NCBI RefSeq assembly: GCF_023145115.1
Contig: NZ_JAGLEJ010000047.1
Span: forward strand, 1 to 31,801
Source: Algiphilus sp.
Lineage (GTDB): Bacteria; Pseudomonadota; Gammaproteobacteria; Nevskiales; Nevskiaceae
Length of the DNA: 31,801 nt
Reading direction: 5' to 3'
The notes under the pieces are model-generated. The model searched no databases and was not told the origin of the DNA. It worked only from the letters and a program-made list of their open reading frames with translations. Both the position numbers and the translations under genes were made by a program. Shown here piece by piece: positions 14,101 to 20,284 of this stretch (position 1 is the stretch's first letter; every line of letters begins with the position of its first letter).

Positions 14101-15740
14101 ATCTCCTCGAGCATGTGGCGCAGATCGGCGACGCCGCGCCGCAGCGCCTGCTGGCCGAGGGCGCGTTCCTCCTCGGCCATGGCCTGCCTGAGGCGGGCGT
14201 GCATATAGCCGACCGGGCCGTGCTCCAGCTCGGCGCGCACGCGCTCGGGCAGCATCCGGAAGTAGTCGAGATAGGCCGGCGTCGACAGCGACGGCACGCG
14301 GCCGGCAATGGCCTCGAGGCTGTCGCGGTACTCGGGCAGGTTGACGCCGCGGTCCTGAATCATGTCGTGCAGCGCCTCGGCGTCGGCGGGCAGCTCGCCG
14401 GTGTCGTAGCCGGCCTCCCTGAGGCGCGTGAGCATCTCGAACAGCGATTCCGGCACGTCCAGCTTGTCGGCGCCGATGTTGTGACGGCCCGGCGGGTGGT
14501 TGTAGTAAATCAGCGCCACCCGCTTGTCGGCATTGTCCAGCGTGCGCAGGCGGTGCCAGCGCTTCATGCGGGCGGCGAGCATGTCGACGCGGTCGGCCAC
14601 CGGCCGCGTCAGCGTCAGCCGCACGCCGGTGGCCTCGTCGATCTCCGGCGGCTGCGCCACCGACAGCACCATGGGCGCGATGATGCCCTGCAGCTCCGGC
14701 ATGGCGAGCTTGTAGTGCACCGAATCCCAGGGCACGCCCTCCGCCGACAGGCGCCACTGCGCCTCGGTGAGATCGGCGAGCCGCATGCCCTTGACCACCG
14801 GGATGTCCAATGTCTTGAAAGCCTCGGTCACCTCGCGGCGCCCTCCGCCGCCGCCTACCGTGAAGTCCTGCAGGCTGACGATGGCCGAGATCTCCGCCGG
14901 TGCGGCAGTCTCCTTGACCCGCTTCACCGCCTCGACGCTGCTCCCGCCCCAGCGTGCCAGCACCGCGAAGCACTGCAGCTCGTGCGCCTCCAGCGCGCGG
15001 CAGGCCTCGTCGAGCAGCGCGCGGTCGCCGGGCCGGTCGCCGGAGTCGAGGTCGAGCAGCGCTACCGCCGCGCCTTCCTCCAGATCGAGCGTGGCCGGAT
15101 CAGAGCTGGCGCTGCCGTTGCGGTAGTAGCGCACGCTGGCGCGCGGCGTCAGCGCCGGCACTTCGATGTCGTGCCCGGCGCGGGCCAGCAGCCAGCGCAT
15201 CAGGCCGTCGATATGCGCCGGGCTGCGGCCGGCGTAGAAGCCGCTGCCCCTGAGCCATTCCGCCTGCCCGGGAAAGCGCTCCTGCAGCGCATGGAAATGC
15301 GCCATCGGGTCGTCATCGGCCTCGGGATTGGCGGTCAGCTCGTCGATGCGTTCATTGCTCCAGCCCGCGAGCACCGGCTCGCCGTCCAGCCGCGACAGGC
15401 GGGTGATGTCACGGTCGCTGTTGGTAGCCAGCACCGGCGCCTCGGCGGACGGTGGATAGCGCCGGAACAGGCGCTCGATGCGCCCCACCTGATCGCCGAA
15501 CACCGCCGCCATCACCACCGCATCGGCGTCCCGCCACAGCGCCACCAGCTCCTGGTCGGAGAGCTGGGCAATCTGCAGCGGTGTGCGCAGCTGCACCGCA
15601 TGCTCCGGATGCGCTTCCAGGAAGCGATGCGCGCCGGCGGCGAGCTCGGCGGCCGAGCGGTCGGAGACGATGCCGACGATGGTCGCCGCCTGGACGGCGA
15701 AGGGACAGAGCAGCAGCAGTGCGGCGAACAGACGCTTCAT
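11169..15740 (-). CDS. cobN: CobN-like chelatase, predicted exported and membrane-anchored, with His/Asp/Glu-rich insert
   Basis: The 1523-aa product belongs to the CobN/magnesium-chelatase large-subunit family. CobN blocks are recognisable over most of the length, for example IYYNHPPGRHNIGADKLDVP, HEALLHANTTFPPTHHYVAF, YVGRHSTREFLP, LPTGTNFHALS and the C-terminal HDVYFRDKHGIGLDDFL. Residues 1-18 form a clear Sec signal (MKRLFAALLLLCPFAVQA). About residues 1500-1520 form a membrane helix followed by RRR. The bulk is therefore predicted to be periplasmic with a C-terminal anchor, unlike cytoplasmic aerobic-pathway CobN. Residues 789-878 are an acidic, His-rich insert starting with HHHH and containing 12 DEH/DER triplets. 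The ATG at 15740 has AAGGAG eight bases upstream and overlaps the cobD stop (TGATG). No AAA+ chelatase partners are present. Probable role: insertion or removal of metal in a corrinoid or other tetrapyrrole; the substrate is unproven. Confidence 0.88.
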   Translation of the reverse strand: MKRLFAALLLLCPFAVQAATIVGIVSDRSAAELAAGAHRFLEAHPEHAVQLRTPLQIAQLSDQELVALWRDADAVVMAAVFGDQVGRIERLFRRYPPSAEAPVLATNSDRDITRLSRLDGEPVLAGWSNERIDELTANPEADDDPMAHFHALQERFPGQAEWLRGSGFYAGRSPAHIDGLMRWLLARAGHDIEVPALTPRASVRYYRNGSASSDPATLDLEEGAAVALLDLDSGDRPGDRALLDEACRALEAHELQCFAVLARWGGSSVEAVKRVKETAAPAEISAIVSLQDFTVGGGGGRREVTEAFKTLDIPVVKGMRLADLTEAQWRLSAEGVPWDSVHYKLAMPELQGIIAPMVLSVAQPPEIDEATGVRLTLTRPVADRVDMLAARMKRWHRLRTLDNADKRVALIYYNHPPGRHNIGADKLDVPESLFEMLTRLREAGYDTGELPADAEALHDMIQDRGVNLPEYRDSLEAIAGRVPSLSTPAYLDYFRMLPERVRAELEHGPVGYMHARLRQAMAEEERALGQQALRRGVADLRHMLEEIDHRAKARALDLLAQFEAGWEGRLDGRGNAEELQSLRDALIRSGIPGLSGWGEAPGRAMVHDGALLFPGLRFGNIFVGPQPPRGWEVHEALLHANTTFPPTHHYVAFYHWLKQDFEADALVYVGRHSTREFLPRRRAGLAEDDYPDILGGDLPLIYPYIVDGVGEGIQAKRRAMGVMISHLTPPLATTDLYDELLELRQLVETYEAAADPDAPTRKRAVERMRKRVEELNLTAEIEAELAGGHHHHGEDAQEREAEHPDERDDHSDHDDHDGEREARDGSADHDGEGDHREHDEHDEHDEHDEHDEHDEHDEHDEHDERDERDERDEHDEEAEPISLTDIDDELLVHEVGHYLTEMQERFMPLGLHVFGRDWDAEGVDTMLASMAGDGDPEPEWRERLNQSPDREMRHFLSALDGGFVPPGEGNDPVRTPSVLPTGTNFHALSGDLVPTRVAWSIGAELAAEARARGDERAQGSEAIVLWASDTVRDEGVMVAFGLDMLGIRPVWNARGIVQSLERMPLDDKRRRRRDALFTTSGLFRDLYEDQLVWLDQASRLALQGASETIRARHPQLDGALDAALEALPDGMRDPGDEPLARNDVAARWVADTKALIDGGAAPGDAGRDAALRVFGTAPGAYGAGVNRLADRSGAWADRGEVAGAYLRRMGHAYGSGDGGRAAHDAFEQRLKGVGRTYLGRASHVYGLLDNDDGFDFQGGLSMAVEHLTGAAPDNRVLQHADPDNPRVESLERALLGELRSRNLNPQWLKPLMDHGYAGARTMGADFLDNLWGWQVTSPEVVQSWVWDAVHDVYFRDKHGIGLDDFLQQAHNVHVKTHMQAITLVAAHRGFWEADDAVIDAQATDFARAVVAHGLPGSAHASPDHPTMDWVAQRLDDAGLREAFNAVRAAARMPERQTPSDPATVKEVRMTQEAAQKAQQQADRQQKQHEHDAASEGGVAMLPWIVAGLALLLLVGGIGFGRRR
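13119..13226 (-). repeat. 12-unit 9-bp tandem repeat encoding DEH/DER in the CobN-like gene
   Basis: Twelve in-frame copies of a 9-bp unit encode, in protein order, eight DEH, three DER and one DEH (residues 839-874). Units differ mostly by one base (CAC versus CGC). A less regular HREH and DHDDHD-type stretch adjoins it. Such a tract can gain or lose units by replication slippage without breaking the frame. Confidence 0.9.
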
Positions 15741-16762
15741 CAGCAGGACTCCTTCGGATTCGGCGCGACGGCGCGTGTCAGCGCGCGGTCCAGCTGCTCC
15801 AGCGCGGCTTCGTCGGGCGCCAGCCCGAAGCGCAGCGCCGGCGGCGCCTCGAAGCGGCGCACGAGCACGGCCTCGCGCGCCAGCGCGTCGAAGAGCGCGT
15901 CGACGGCCGTCGCCGAGGGCAGCGGGCAGTAGCGCATCAGCGCCGAGGCGCCCTGCGGCGCGAGACCGTGGCGCGCGAGTACCGGGTCCAGCGCCTCGGC
16001 CGCCGCCCGGAGCCGCTGCCGCTGTGCGGCCTGCCAGTCGCGGTCGGCCAGCGCGCGCGCCATGATCCAGCGCGCCGGGTGGCTCAGCGCCCAGGGGCCG
16101 AGGGCCGTCTCGAGGCGCGCGCAGAGCGCGGCCTCCCCCAGCACGACGCCCGCGCGCAGACCGGCGAGCCCGAAGAACTTGCCCAGCGAGCGCAGGACGA
16201 CAAGCCCCTCGCCCGCATCCGGCGCCACCGGCACCGCCGTGCTCGGGTCGACGAAGGCCTCGTCGACCACCAGCCAGCCGCCGCGCGCGGCCAGCGCGTC
16301 GCGCCAGGCGAGCAGCCGCTCGCGCGGCACCGCATCCCCGGCGGGGTTGTTGGGGTGAATCCAGACCAGTACGTCGAGCGCGTCCAGCTGCGCCTCGACA
16401 GCGTCCAGCGGCACGGGCACGACCTCGTGGCCGTGCTGCGCCCACCACCAGCCGTGCTCGGCGTAGCCCGGCGCCGGCACGCCCACCCGGCACGGCGCGC
16501 GCAGCGTCGGCAGCGCCTGGATCGCGGCCTGGCTGCCGGCCACCGGCAGGCAGCCGATGGTTTCGGGAGCGCCGCACCAGCCGCGCGCGATTTCGACAAG
16601 CCCGTCGTCGGCCTCGGGCAGCCGCTGCCAGACGCGCTCCGGCACGGCCGGCACCGGCCAGGACCACGGGCTGATGCCGGTGGACAGATCGAGCCATCGC
16701 GCCACCGGGATGCCGTGGTCGCGCGCCGCGCGATTCAGGCCGCCGCCGTGCGCCAGGCCCAT
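15740..16762 (-). CDS. cobD: L-threonine-O-3-phosphate decarboxylase (CobC in the Pseudomonas denitrificans scheme)
   Basis: This PLP enzyme makes (R)-1-amino-2-propanol phosphate, the linker of the nucleotide loop, from threonine phosphate. The 340-aa product is an aminotransferase-fold protein. Visible are WLDLSTGISPW near the N-terminus, IHPNNPAGD at about residues 135-142, VVDEAF, and the PLP-binding Lys195 in SLGKFFGLAGLRAG. The ATG at 16762 is preceded by GGAGG seven bases upstream, a strong ribosome binding site, so the gene starts inside the last 28 nt of cbiB. Its stop overlaps the CobN-like start by one base. The next enzyme, CbiB, is encoded immediately upstream. No threonine kinase (PduX) is seen in the window. 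Naming differs between the Salmonella and Pseudomonas schemes. Confidence 0.93.
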   Translation of the reverse strand: MGLAHGGGLNRAARDHGIPVARWLDLSTGISPWSWPVPAVPERVWQRLPEADDGLVEIARGWCGAPETIGCLPVAGSQAAIQALPTLRAPCRVGVPAPGYAEHGWWWAQHGHEVVPVPLDAVEAQLDALDVLVWIHPNNPAGDAVPRERLLAWRDALAARGGWLVVDEAFVDPSTAVPVAPDAGEGLVVLRSLGKFFGLAGLRAGVVLGEAALCARLETALGPWALSHPARWIMARALADRDWQAAQRQRLRAAAEALDPVLARHGLAPQGASALMRYCPLPSATAVDALFDALAREAVLVRRFEAPPALRFGLAPDEAALEQLDRALTRAVAPNPKESC

Positions 16763-17682
16763 GCCAGCCCTCCGGTGGTGACGATGACACCGGCCCAGAG
16801 CCCGACGCAGCGATGCACCAGCGCGATGGCCGCGTCGATGTGCGCGGCCGATGCCGTGATGCCGGTGCCAAGCGGCGGACGCTGCCGGATGCCCTCGGCA
16901 TAGGGCGCGGGGCCGCCGAGCACGACCTCCAGCGCACCCGCGCCGGCCGCCATGACGGGGCCGGCATTGGGGCTGTCCCAGTCCTGCGCCTGCTGTCGCC
17001 AGCAGCGCAGCGCGGCCCCGGTGCGCCCACACAGCGCGTAGCTCAGCGCGGTCAGCCGCGCCGGCGCCCAGCCCAGCACGTCGTCGAGCTGCGCGGCACA
17101 GCGCCCGAAGGCGTTATAGCGCGTGCCGCGATAGCCCCACATCGCGTCCAGCGTGTTCACCGCCCTGTGCGCGACCAGCGCCGGCAGTCCACCGATGACG
17201 AACCAGAACAGGCTCGCGAACACCGCGTCGGCGCCGTTCTCCAGCATCGATTCGGTGGCCGCGGTGGCGATGCCGGCCTCGTCGAGGCGCGCGGCGTCCC
17301 GGCTCACCAGCGCGCGCACCGCCGTGCGCGCGGTGTCGGTGTCGCCGCACCGCAGCGGCCCGGATACGGCGCGGCCGTGCTCGGCGAGACTGCGGCCACC
17401 GATGGCGAGGTAGAGCATCAGGGTCGCGATCGGGAACCACGCCCAGGCCGGCAGCAGGACCGTCAGCGCCATCGCCGCCGCTACCGGCGGCACCACCAGC
17501 AGCAGGACTGCCAGCACGCCGCGCCCGACATTCGAGCCCGCGCACCCGTTGAGGCGCGCTTCCAGCGCGGCTGCGACGCGCCCGAAGGCCACCAGTGGAT
17601 GGGCGCGCCGCGGCTCGCCGAGCCAGCGGTCCAGCAGCAGCGCGGCCGGCACGGCCAGCGTCGCGAGCAGCGGCTCGGTCAT
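16735..17682 (-). CDS. cbiB: Adenosylcobinamide-phosphate synthase
   Basis: CbiB (CobD in the Pseudomonas scheme) couples adenosylcobyric acid to aminopropanol or its phosphate in the inner membrane. The 315-aa product has several hydrophobic segments. It carries family motifs LLDRWLGEPRRAHPLVAFG at the N-terminus, ATESMLENGADAVFASLFWF in the middle, and NTLDAMWGYRGTRYNAFGR with DVLGWAPARLTAL later. The start is the ATG at 17682, overlapping the bluB stop in an ATGA. The longer frame upstream is antisense-like sequence inside bluB. The 3' end overlaps cobD by 28 nt, which is unusual in this operon where most overlaps are 4 nt. Confidence 0.94.
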   Translation of the reverse strand: MTEPLLATLAVPAALLLDRWLGEPRRAHPLVAFGRVAAALEARLNGCAGSNVGRGVLAVLLLVVPPVAAAMALTVLLPAWAWFPIATLMLYLAIGGRSLAEHGRAVSGPLRCGDTDTARTAVRALVSRDAARLDEAGIATAATESMLENGADAVFASLFWFVIGGLPALVAHRAVNTLDAMWGYRGTRYNAFGRCAAQLDDVLGWAPARLTALSYALCGRTGAALRCWRQQAQDWDSPNAGPVMAAGAGALEVVLGGPAPYAEGIRQRPPLGTGITASAAHIDAAIALVHRCVGLWAGVIVTTGGLAWAWRTAAA

Positions 17683-18350
17683 GCGGGGTCCGCCGACGCG
17701 TGCGACGCGCCGCGACGCTCCCAGGCGTTCTCGAAGACCAGATCGTCCAGCGCGCGACGGCGATCCCAGCCCGCGGCCTCGAGCATCGGGCGCGGGTAGA
17801 AGCGCTCGACATGCCCCAGGCAGAGAACGGCCATGGGGTACGCATCGGCCGGCATGGCGAGCATGTCGGCGACGGCTTCGGGTTCGAACAGCGAGACCCA
17901 GCCCATGCCGAGGTTCTCGGCGCGCGCCGCCAGCCACAGGTTCTGGATGGCGCAGGCGGCCGAGCAGAGGTCCATCTCGGGCAGCGTGCGGCGGCCGAGC
18001 ACGTAGCGTTCGCGCCCCTCGCACAGCGCCACGACCAGCAGCTCGCCGCAGTCGAGGATGCCCTGCAGCTTGAGCGCGCGCACTTCGGCGGCGCGCTCGC
18101 CGCAGGCCTCGGCTGTACGCAGGTGCTCGATCTCGGCGTGGGCGTGCAGCTTCGCGCGCAGCTCGGGGTCGGTGATGCGCACGAAGCGCCACGGCTGCAT
18201 GTAGCCGACACTCGGCCCGGCATGCGCCGCCGCGAGAACGCGACGCAGCACGCCGGAGTCGACCGGATCGAGCCGGAAGTGGCGCATGTCGCGGCGCGCC
18301 GCGATGACGCGGTACAGCGTCTCGCGCTCGTCGGCGTCGAAGGCGGTCAC
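17679..18350 (-). CDS. bluB: 5,6-dimethylbenzimidazole synthase (flavin destructase)
   Basis: BluB uses O2 to fragment reduced FMN into 5,6-dimethylbenzimidazole, the lower ligand of B12. The 223-aa product has the nitroreductase fold signatures RRDMRHF near residue 20, HAGPSVGYMQPWRFV, CAIQNLWLAARAENLGMGWVSLF and the C-terminal CLGHVERFYPRP. Asp21 and Ser153 lie where the functionally important Asp32 and Ser167 of Sinorhizobium meliloti BluB would be expected. The start is a GTG at 18350 that overlaps the cobB stop (GTGA); the upstream extension is antisense to nothing recognisable and lies inside cobB. Its presence means the cell makes its own lower ligand aerobically. Confidence 0.94.
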   Translation of the reverse strand: MTAFDADERETLYRVIAARRDMRHFRLDPVDSGVLRRVLAAAHAGPSVGYMQPWRFVRITDPELRAKLHAHAEIEHLRTAEACGERAAEVRALKLQGILDCGELLVVALCEGRERYVLGRRTLPEMDLCSAACAIQNLWLAARAENLGMGWVSLFEPEAVADMLAMPADAYPMAVLCLGHVERFYPRPMLEAAGWDRRRALDDLVFENAWERRGASHASADPA

Positions 18351-19636
18351 GGCAGGAAGAGCTTCGCCGCCGCGACCGGGTTGGACGGAAAGTAGAAGTG
18401 CACGAAGGTGGCCGTCATGCGCTGGCGGCGGTACACCGCCTCGGCATTCGGACCACCGTTCGGGCACGTCGCGTGGACCAGCGGGTCGGTTCCGGTATCC
18501 ATGCGTGCGTGGTGATAGGTGTGCCCGCGCAGCGCGCCCTCGGGTAGCACCACCTGCTGCGGGCCGAGCCCGGCGAAGCGCTTTTGCAGGCGGGCGCTGC
18601 CTTCGAGCAGCCCCCACATCGGGGCGGCGTTGCCGTCGGCGTCGGCGAGCGCCTCCAGCAGCGCGAGCATGCCGCCACACTCGGCCAGCAACGGCTTGCC
18701 GGCGGCAACGTGCGCGCTCAGATCAGCGCGCAGGGCGTCGTTCGACGACAGCGCGGTGAGATGCAGCTCGGGATAGCCGCCGGGCAGCCACGCCGCATCG
18801 CAGTCCGGCAGCGGATCCCCCGCCAGCGGCGAGAATGGCAGCACCTCGGCGCCCATCGCCTTCAGCAGCGCGACGTTCGCGGGATAGATGAAGGCGAAGG
18901 CGGCATCGCGCGCCAGCGCGATGCGCGTTCCCGCCAGCAAGGGCTCGGGCACGGACGCATCGGGCGCCTCGAAGGCCACCTCGGGGATCGGCACTGCGCT
19001 CCAGACCAGCTGCCCGGCGGCGTGGTCGAGACGGGTCTCGAGATCATCCAGCTCGCCGGCCTGCACCAGCCCGAGATGCCGGCTCGGTAGCGCGGCGTCG
19101 GGCGCGCGCGGCAGATGACCCAGCATCGGGATGGTGTCCGGCAGCAGCTCGGACAGCATGGCGGCATGGCGTTCGCTGCCGATGCGGTTGGCGAGCACGC
19201 CGGCGAAGGGCAGCTCCGGTCGCAGTGTCGCCAGTCCGTGCGCGACGGCGCCGAAGGTCTGCGCCATGGCCGAGGCATCGATGAGCCCCAGCACCGGAAT
19301 GCCCAGGCATTCGGCGAGATCGGCGCTGGAGGGCTTGCCGTCGAACAGCCCCATGACGCCCTCGACCAGGATCAGGTCGGCATCGCCGGCGGCCTCGAAG
19401 AGTTGCGCCCGGCATCCCGCCTCGCCGACCAGCCACAGGTCCAGCGTGCCAACCGGCGCGCCGCTGGCCACCTCGAGCACCATGGGATCGAGGAAGTCGG
19501 GGCCCGACTTGAACACGCGCACGCACCTGCCCTGCCGGCGGTGATGCCGGGCTATGGCCGCGGTCACCGTGGTCTTGCCCTGACCGGAGGCCGGAGCGGC
19601 GATGAGCAGGGCCGGACAGTGCCGAGTGCCGATCAC
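18347..19636 (-). CDS. cobB: Cobyrinic acid a,c-diamide synthase
   Basis: CobB uses glutamine and ATP to amidate the a and c carboxylates of (hydrogeno)cobyrinic acid. The 429-aa protein has an N-terminal ATPase domain with APASGQGKTTVTAAI at about residues 14-28, FKSGPDFLDP and VEGVMGLFDG. Its C-terminal glutaminase domain has WLPGGYPELH and the nucleophile Cys320 in LLAECGGML, and ends HFYFPSNP. The start is a GTG at 19636 that overlaps the cobO stop by 4 nt. The presence of CobB means that un-amidated corrinoid rings are handled, either made by ring-synthesis genes elsewhere or imported. None of the ring-synthesis genes is in this window. Confidence 0.95.
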   Translation of the reverse strand: MIGTRHCPALLIAAPASGQGKTTVTAAIARHHRRQGRCVRVFKSGPDFLDPMVLEVASGAPVGTLDLWLVGEAGCRAQLFEAAGDADLILVEGVMGLFDGKPSSADLAECLGIPVLGLIDASAMAQTFGAVAHGLATLRPELPFAGVLANRIGSERHAAMLSELLPDTIPMLGHLPRAPDAALPSRHLGLVQAGELDDLETRLDHAAGQLVWSAVPIPEVAFEAPDASVPEPLLAGTRIALARDAAFAFIYPANVALLKAMGAEVLPFSPLAGDPLPDCDAAWLPGGYPELHLTALSSNDALRADLSAHVAAGKPLLAECGGMLALLEALADADGNAAPMWGLLEGSARLQKRFAGLGPQQVVLPEGALRGHTYHHARMDTGTDPLVHATCPNGGPNAEAVYRRQRMTATFVHFYFPSNPVAAAKLFLP

Positions 19637-20265
19637 AGCTCGACGCCCTTCTGCGCCTTGATGCCGGAACGGAAGGCGTGCTTGATGTCGCGCATCTCGG
19701 TCACGGTATCGGCGATCGCCGTGATGCCGTCGGGCGCGCCGCGGCCGGTGACGACCACGTGCTGCATCGGCGGCCGGCCCTCGATGTCGGCCGCGACCGT
19801 GTCGACATCGAGATACTTGTACTTGAGCGCGATGTTGAGCTCGTCGAGCACCACCAGTGCGATCTCCGGATCCCGCAGCAGCTCGCGCGCGACCGACCAG
19901 GCGGCCCCGGCCGCGCGCATGTCCTGCTCGCGGTCCTGGGTCTCCCAGGTGTAGCCCTCGCCCATGACGTGGTAGCGCACGTTGTCCGGAAAGCGCCGGA
20001 AGAAGGCTTCCTCGCCGGTGGCGAAGCGGCCCTTGATGAACTGCACGACCCCCACCTTCATGTCATGCCCGAGCGCGCGCGCCACCATGCCGAAGGCCGA
20101 GGACGACTTGCCCTTGCCGCTGCCGGTGTGCACCAGCAGCACGCCGCGCTCCTCGCTCGCCTTCTCGATGCGCCCGTCCACCACTGCCTTGCGGCGCTGC
20201 ATGCGCTCGCGGTGGCGGGCGTTGCGGGCTTCCTCGTCCTTGCTTGTCGGGTTGTCGCGGCTCAT
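19633..20265 (-). CDS. cobO: Cob(I)yrinic acid a,c-diamide adenosyltransferase
   Basis: CobO (BtuR, or CobA of Salmonella) attaches the 5'-deoxyadenosyl group from ATP to cob(I)alamin or its precursors in the cytoplasm. The 210-aa protein has the characteristic N-terminal basic, polar helix (RHRERMQRRKAVVD), the P-loop TGSGKGKSSSAFG at about residues 47-59, VQFIKGRF, VVLDELNIALKY and VVTGRGAP. Length and motifs are typical. Ribosome-binding candidates GAGGG (7 nt) and AAGGAGG (13 nt) lie upstream of the ATG. It follows btuB by 19 nt in the riboswitch-controlled operon, so imported corrinoid would meet adenosyltransferase made from the same message. Confidence 0.95.
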   Translation of the reverse strand: MSRDNPTSKDEEARNARHRERMQRRKAVVDGRIEKASEERGVLLVHTGSGKGKSSSAFGMVARALGHDMKVGVVQFIKGRFATGEEAFFRRFPDNVRYHVMGEGYTWETQDREQDMRAAGAAWSVARELLRDPEIALVVLDELNIALKYKYLDVDTVAADIEGRPPMQHVVVTGRGAPDGITAIADTVTEMRDIKHAFRSGIKAQKGVEL

Positions 20266-20284
20266 GGAGCGGCCCTCGCCTCCT

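Noticed and set aside
11169..15740. Reading the CobN-like gene as the standard cytoplasmic aerobic cobaltochelatase subunit
   Set aside because: The signal peptide, the C-terminal anchor, the metal-rich insert and the missing AAA+ partners do not fit; kept only as an alternative if the start were wrongly placed.
12783..15932. Very long open frame (over 1000 codons) on the plus strand opposite the CobN-like gene
   Set aside because: It is antisense to a clearly conserved protein, its composition is the usual GC-rich shadow, and it shows no recognisable domain; the long Val/Leu run is the complement of the DEH repeat.
15741..17030. N-terminal extension of the CobN-like protein through cobD
   Set aside because: It reads cobD in another frame; a Sec signal peptide and AAGGAG ribosome binding site mark the true start at 15740.
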